Origin: Bradysia coprophila
Taxonomy: Eukaryota; Arthropoda; Insecta; Diptera; Sciaridae
Length of the DNA stretch: 64,000 bases
Direction: 5' to 3'
Assembly (NCBI RefSeq): GCF_014529535.1
Contig: NW_023503373.1
Coordinates: 1,426,001 to 1,490,000 of the forward strand
Shown here in pieces: positions 61,299 through 64,000 of the stretch. Numbering within the stretch: the stretch's first letter is position 1; each line of letters starts with the position of its first letter. The notes under the pieces were generated by a model. The model worked only from the letters and a program-made list of their open reading frames with translations. It was not told where the DNA came from and made no database searches. Position numbers and translations under genes: made by a program.

Positions 61299-61760
61299 AG
61301 AGCACCTCTAGTGTTTTCATATGCTTGTCACCATGCTAGCAGATAACTTTGGACCTTTTTAGGAAGAACTACATTTATGAGAGCCATGAGATTTTCTTCG
61401 GTCTAGTCACAGGAGCCCTTCTGACAGAGGTCTTCACTTGATTGGGAATTTTGGGACTTGATTGGGAATTTTGGGAAAAATGTGTAGCATCGGGTACTTT
61501 TAGTGTTTTTTTATGCTAGCGACTATGCTAGCAGCCCAATTAACCAAATTCTTCCTTACCGGAAATTCGGAGTCACTTCGAAAACGAACAATAGCGATAT
61601 CTATTGTTCGTTTTCCGAAGGAATTCCGAATTTTCGGAGAGGAAGAACTGATTAATTGGGCAGATAACTTTGGACCTTTCTAAGAGAAACTATCCCAAAG
61701 AGAACAATAAAATTTTATTTGGTCTAATCACAAAAGCCCTAATATCAAAGGTCCTCTTCT
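61299..61760. repeat. Tandem duplication, second unit carrying a MITE
   Basis: Unit 1 (about 61299-61437) and unit 2 (about 61484-61760) share CACCTCTAGTGTTTT/ACTTTTAGTGTTTT, ATGCTAGCAGATAACTTTGG, GGTCTAGTCACAGGAGCCCT and AGGTCTTC. Unit 2 has the 126-bp palindrome at 61535-61660 between CTAGCAG and ATAACTTTGG. A small direct repeat (ACTTGATTGGGAATTTTGGG, twice) sits between the units. Confidence 0.75.
61535..61660. mobile_element. Palindromic MITE with visible empty site
   Basis: CCCAATTAACCAAATTCTTC pairs with GAAGAACTGATTAATTGGG, and the arms run almost without interruption to the centre at CGATAT (AACGAACAATAG / CTATTGTTCGTT). CAG flanks both sides (61532-61534, 61661-61663). The related unit at 61331-61360 reads GCTAGCAGATAAC with a single CAG, that is, the state before insertion. 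Confidence 0.88.
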
Positions 61761-64000
61761 ATGGGAAACTCGGTTCAAATTTTCATATTGCCACCATTGG
61801 GACATGGATCGTGGTAGATCTTCGAATGTTGGTGTTTGGAGTGGTATTGACGTAGTCTCCCTGTAGCACTATGTTTGGTTCCACCAAGCAACCCCATTTG
61901 ACTGGAGTAAAGAAAAACATTTTGTGTGAAAATTCATACAAGTAGACCCTGGGTTCAGTAAAAGGAAACTTTGAACTTAAAACATATTTAAGACGATACT
62001 TAACTAAAATTCTACTGTTTTGCACACGTAAAAAATCCCAATTTCGTATCTTAGCTATTCTTCAAATTATAAACAAATGACGGGAAAATGTGGTCCAATG
62101 AAGGAAAAGAAATGATCGAATGCGGGAAAATATGAGAGAACGACCAGTAAATGAATGGAAAATATAAGCAAATGAATGGAGCGAACGACGGGAAAGTATG
62201 AGCGATCGGCATGCGAATGGTGGGACAGGATTTTCCTTTGTTGTTTGCTCGAGTGCGATTGATTTAAATATATGGAAAATTTGTCAAACTTCACGTAACA
62301 CCTTATGCAAGTGTATCATCTGTTGTCGAGTCGTCGATGATGATTGAGAACTAAGCAATCCATCTGCCTCGCCTTATAAAGGAATAACTTTTGATAAAGC
62401 AAGGAAAAAAATAATTCGTACAAATAGAATTCATTAATCAAATGCGGCAATATAATATGAGGAAAACCACTTGCGCAAAAGTAATAAAAAAAAAACTGAA
62501 TTAAGCCGTCACTTGTTTTGGCTTCACAGTTTCTAACAGTTACAATGTCATACTATAAATGGTGCGTGTAATATTTTCTACAATTTTTTTTTTTCTTATT
62601 GAAAATGCGCAATGAATGTTATGGTTCGACGTCGTTTCAATAATTAAAGAGGTTGTCACATATTGACGGTTTTAATTTATTTTGATCGAATGGAGTGTGT
62701 TTGAAATTAATATTTTCGTTGAAAGCACGCGCTAGTTCAAAATTCAAATTGATTCATTTAAAGCAATTTATTTTAATTGACTGTTGCAGACGTTAAGTTA
62801 TTTTCCGTTTGTTCGTTCTTTTTGTGGAGTGGCAATTTATGTAAGTAGTATGTTTGGCTGGATGATCCTCTTTTGGATTCACTATACGTTACCGATACGT
62901 CTGTTACTTCTTTTGTTCATTATACATCTTGCCATGTAACAGAACTCATCTAATATTTTTGTCGTCGTTGTCGTTAACAGATTACTATAGCATGTGATTA
63001 TTTAAAATTCAATTTTATTGCTGCTGTTCTTGGCGGGTAAAGTTTGATATTTTTATGTGATTTACGTGAAAGAATTTTTCGTTACTTTCGTCGATTAAGC
63101 TGTTAGAATAAATAATGTTTGTTAGTTGCACATGATGCTAGATGCTTATTAAAATGTTGATATTGCTATTGAGGTGATGTTTAAATTAGCATTTTAATTG
63201 TGGGAATTATTAGTTCGAAAGTATGAACGGATTTTATGCTTCTAGTTGGTTATCGTCCTGACTAGTCGATGTGAATACAAATTCATCATTATGTTGAAGA
63301 AACGTTTAACAGGAATAATAAGTAGATTTTTCATAATTTTTTTTGTGTTCGTTTACAATTCGGGTCTCACTTCTCTGTCAGTCGATTCCTTTCATGGAAA
63401 ATCCAAAATGTTTTTGGCTCTAAAAACATTAACAAAAAGTCCTTTTCTTTCATTCTCTCATTCTTTCTTAATATTGCTAAATTATAGCCAAAATTGATTT
63501 CTTTTGCTAAAAAATAAGTCTCATTGATATGGGCATAAAGACAGGGCAAAAAAATATTTGTTATTTCAGCCGCTTATTATATTATTATGTGTATTTCTCA
63601 GTCACAAACAAAACGAAGAGAAGAAACTTAAATGTCAAATGGAATCATTTTGTACACAATCATCTCAGTATTTGATAATAATAACTTTTCAAGACATAAA
63701 AAAAACTTTTTTTTCGTTATTCTTTACCATAGCACTGTGCGGACGATGTCAATTATATGTCATTTTTACGGTAATGATTTTGGACAAAAAGTTAATTGTA
63801 CCGAAAATTTGTTAAGTTAAACATAAAAATGTTTTTTTTTACAGAAAAAAAAACCATTTATCGAGAAAGGAATATGATTGTCAAAAAAATTTTATTTATT
63901 ATTTTTGAATTGGGTATTTATTGTGAAAATTATAAACGATAATGGAAATTTTATGATATGTCTTTGTGGATGCAGATGGTACGATTGTTATTAATTTTGA
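61761..64000. other. Intergenic to the right edge; one dispersed repeat
   Basis: AT-rich. 62050-62215 has several ATGAWNGGAAAAT-like motifs (AATGACGGGAAAATGTG, AATGCGGGAAAATATGAG, AATGGAAAATATAAG), a short degenerate repeat. Otherwise only the family copy at 62893-62985 is recognised. Open frames of 82-85 codons near 63246-63815 are AT-biased and unsupported. Confidence 0.45.
62893..62985 (-). repeat. Dispersed ATCTGTTATCGAC-family repeat, copy 7
   Basis: On minus: TAATCTGTTAACGACAACGA at the head, CGACGACAAAAATA next, and GAACAAAAGAAGTAACAGAC at the tail. Confidence 0.75.

Overview
The window is AT-rich, repeat-laden, intron-containing eukaryotic DNA. It reads as an insect nuclear genome, most likely a dipteran. 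The evidence is two pickpocket-type DEG/ENaC channels, a SMYD4-type SET/MYND protein with small GT-AG introns, and a Hairy/Enhancer-of-split bHLH repressor ending in WRPW. That repressor sits behind a Notch-type promoter with paired Su(H) sites. I could not fix the species.

Four protein-coding genes can be reconstructed exon by exon. (1) A ppk-like channel on the minus strand (4793-7551, 10 exons) is intact up to one apparent extra G at 5142-5144, just before the second membrane segment. (2) A second ppk-like channel on the plus strand (20128-25077, 10 exons, 530 aa) is complete. Its start lies in a proposed 14-nt first exon followed by a 2.65-kb intron. The two paralogs are transcribed away from each other across about 12.6 kb. 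(3) A SMYD4-like TPR/MYND/SET protein is on the minus strand (28538-31765, 4 exons, 674 aa). (4) An E(spl)/HES-type bHLH-Orange gene is on the minus strand (35339-36177, 2 exons, 223 aa). It has a TATA box, a head-to-head Su(H) pair 15 bp apart, adjacent E-boxes, and K-box and Brd-box motifs in its 3' UTR. A possible partial coding exon runs off the left edge (1-144).

The remainder is non-coding and dense in repeats. From left to right: a 52-bp tandem repeat split by an insertion with a LINE relic (0.6-1.8 kb); a 542-bp foldback element with 8-bp target duplications (2.0-2.5 kb); a composite satellite built on a near-palindromic 19-bp unit (2.9-4.25 kb); a 1.2-kb foldback (8.4-9.6 kb); a 394-bp tandem repeat carrying hairpins (16.5-17.5 kb); several palindromic MITE-like elements; a foldback with a hAT-like element nested in it (25.5-28.3 kb); tRNA-derived SINE-like copies (19.0, 32.8 and 52.3 kb); a second hAT-like MITE (57.9 kb); and a MITE with its empty site visible in a neighbouring duplicate (61.5 kb). 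A dispersed repeat family of roughly 100-170 bp, starting near ATCTGTTATCGACAACGACG, occurs at least seven times.

From about 36.5 kb to the right end I find no gene. The span 36.4-57.2 kb holds ten matches to the Su(H) consensus YGTGRGAAM, against two found by eye in the first 36 kb, both inside repeats. It may be the upstream regulatory domain of the E(spl)-type gene. No functional RNA gene, CRISPR array or viral gene was recognised.
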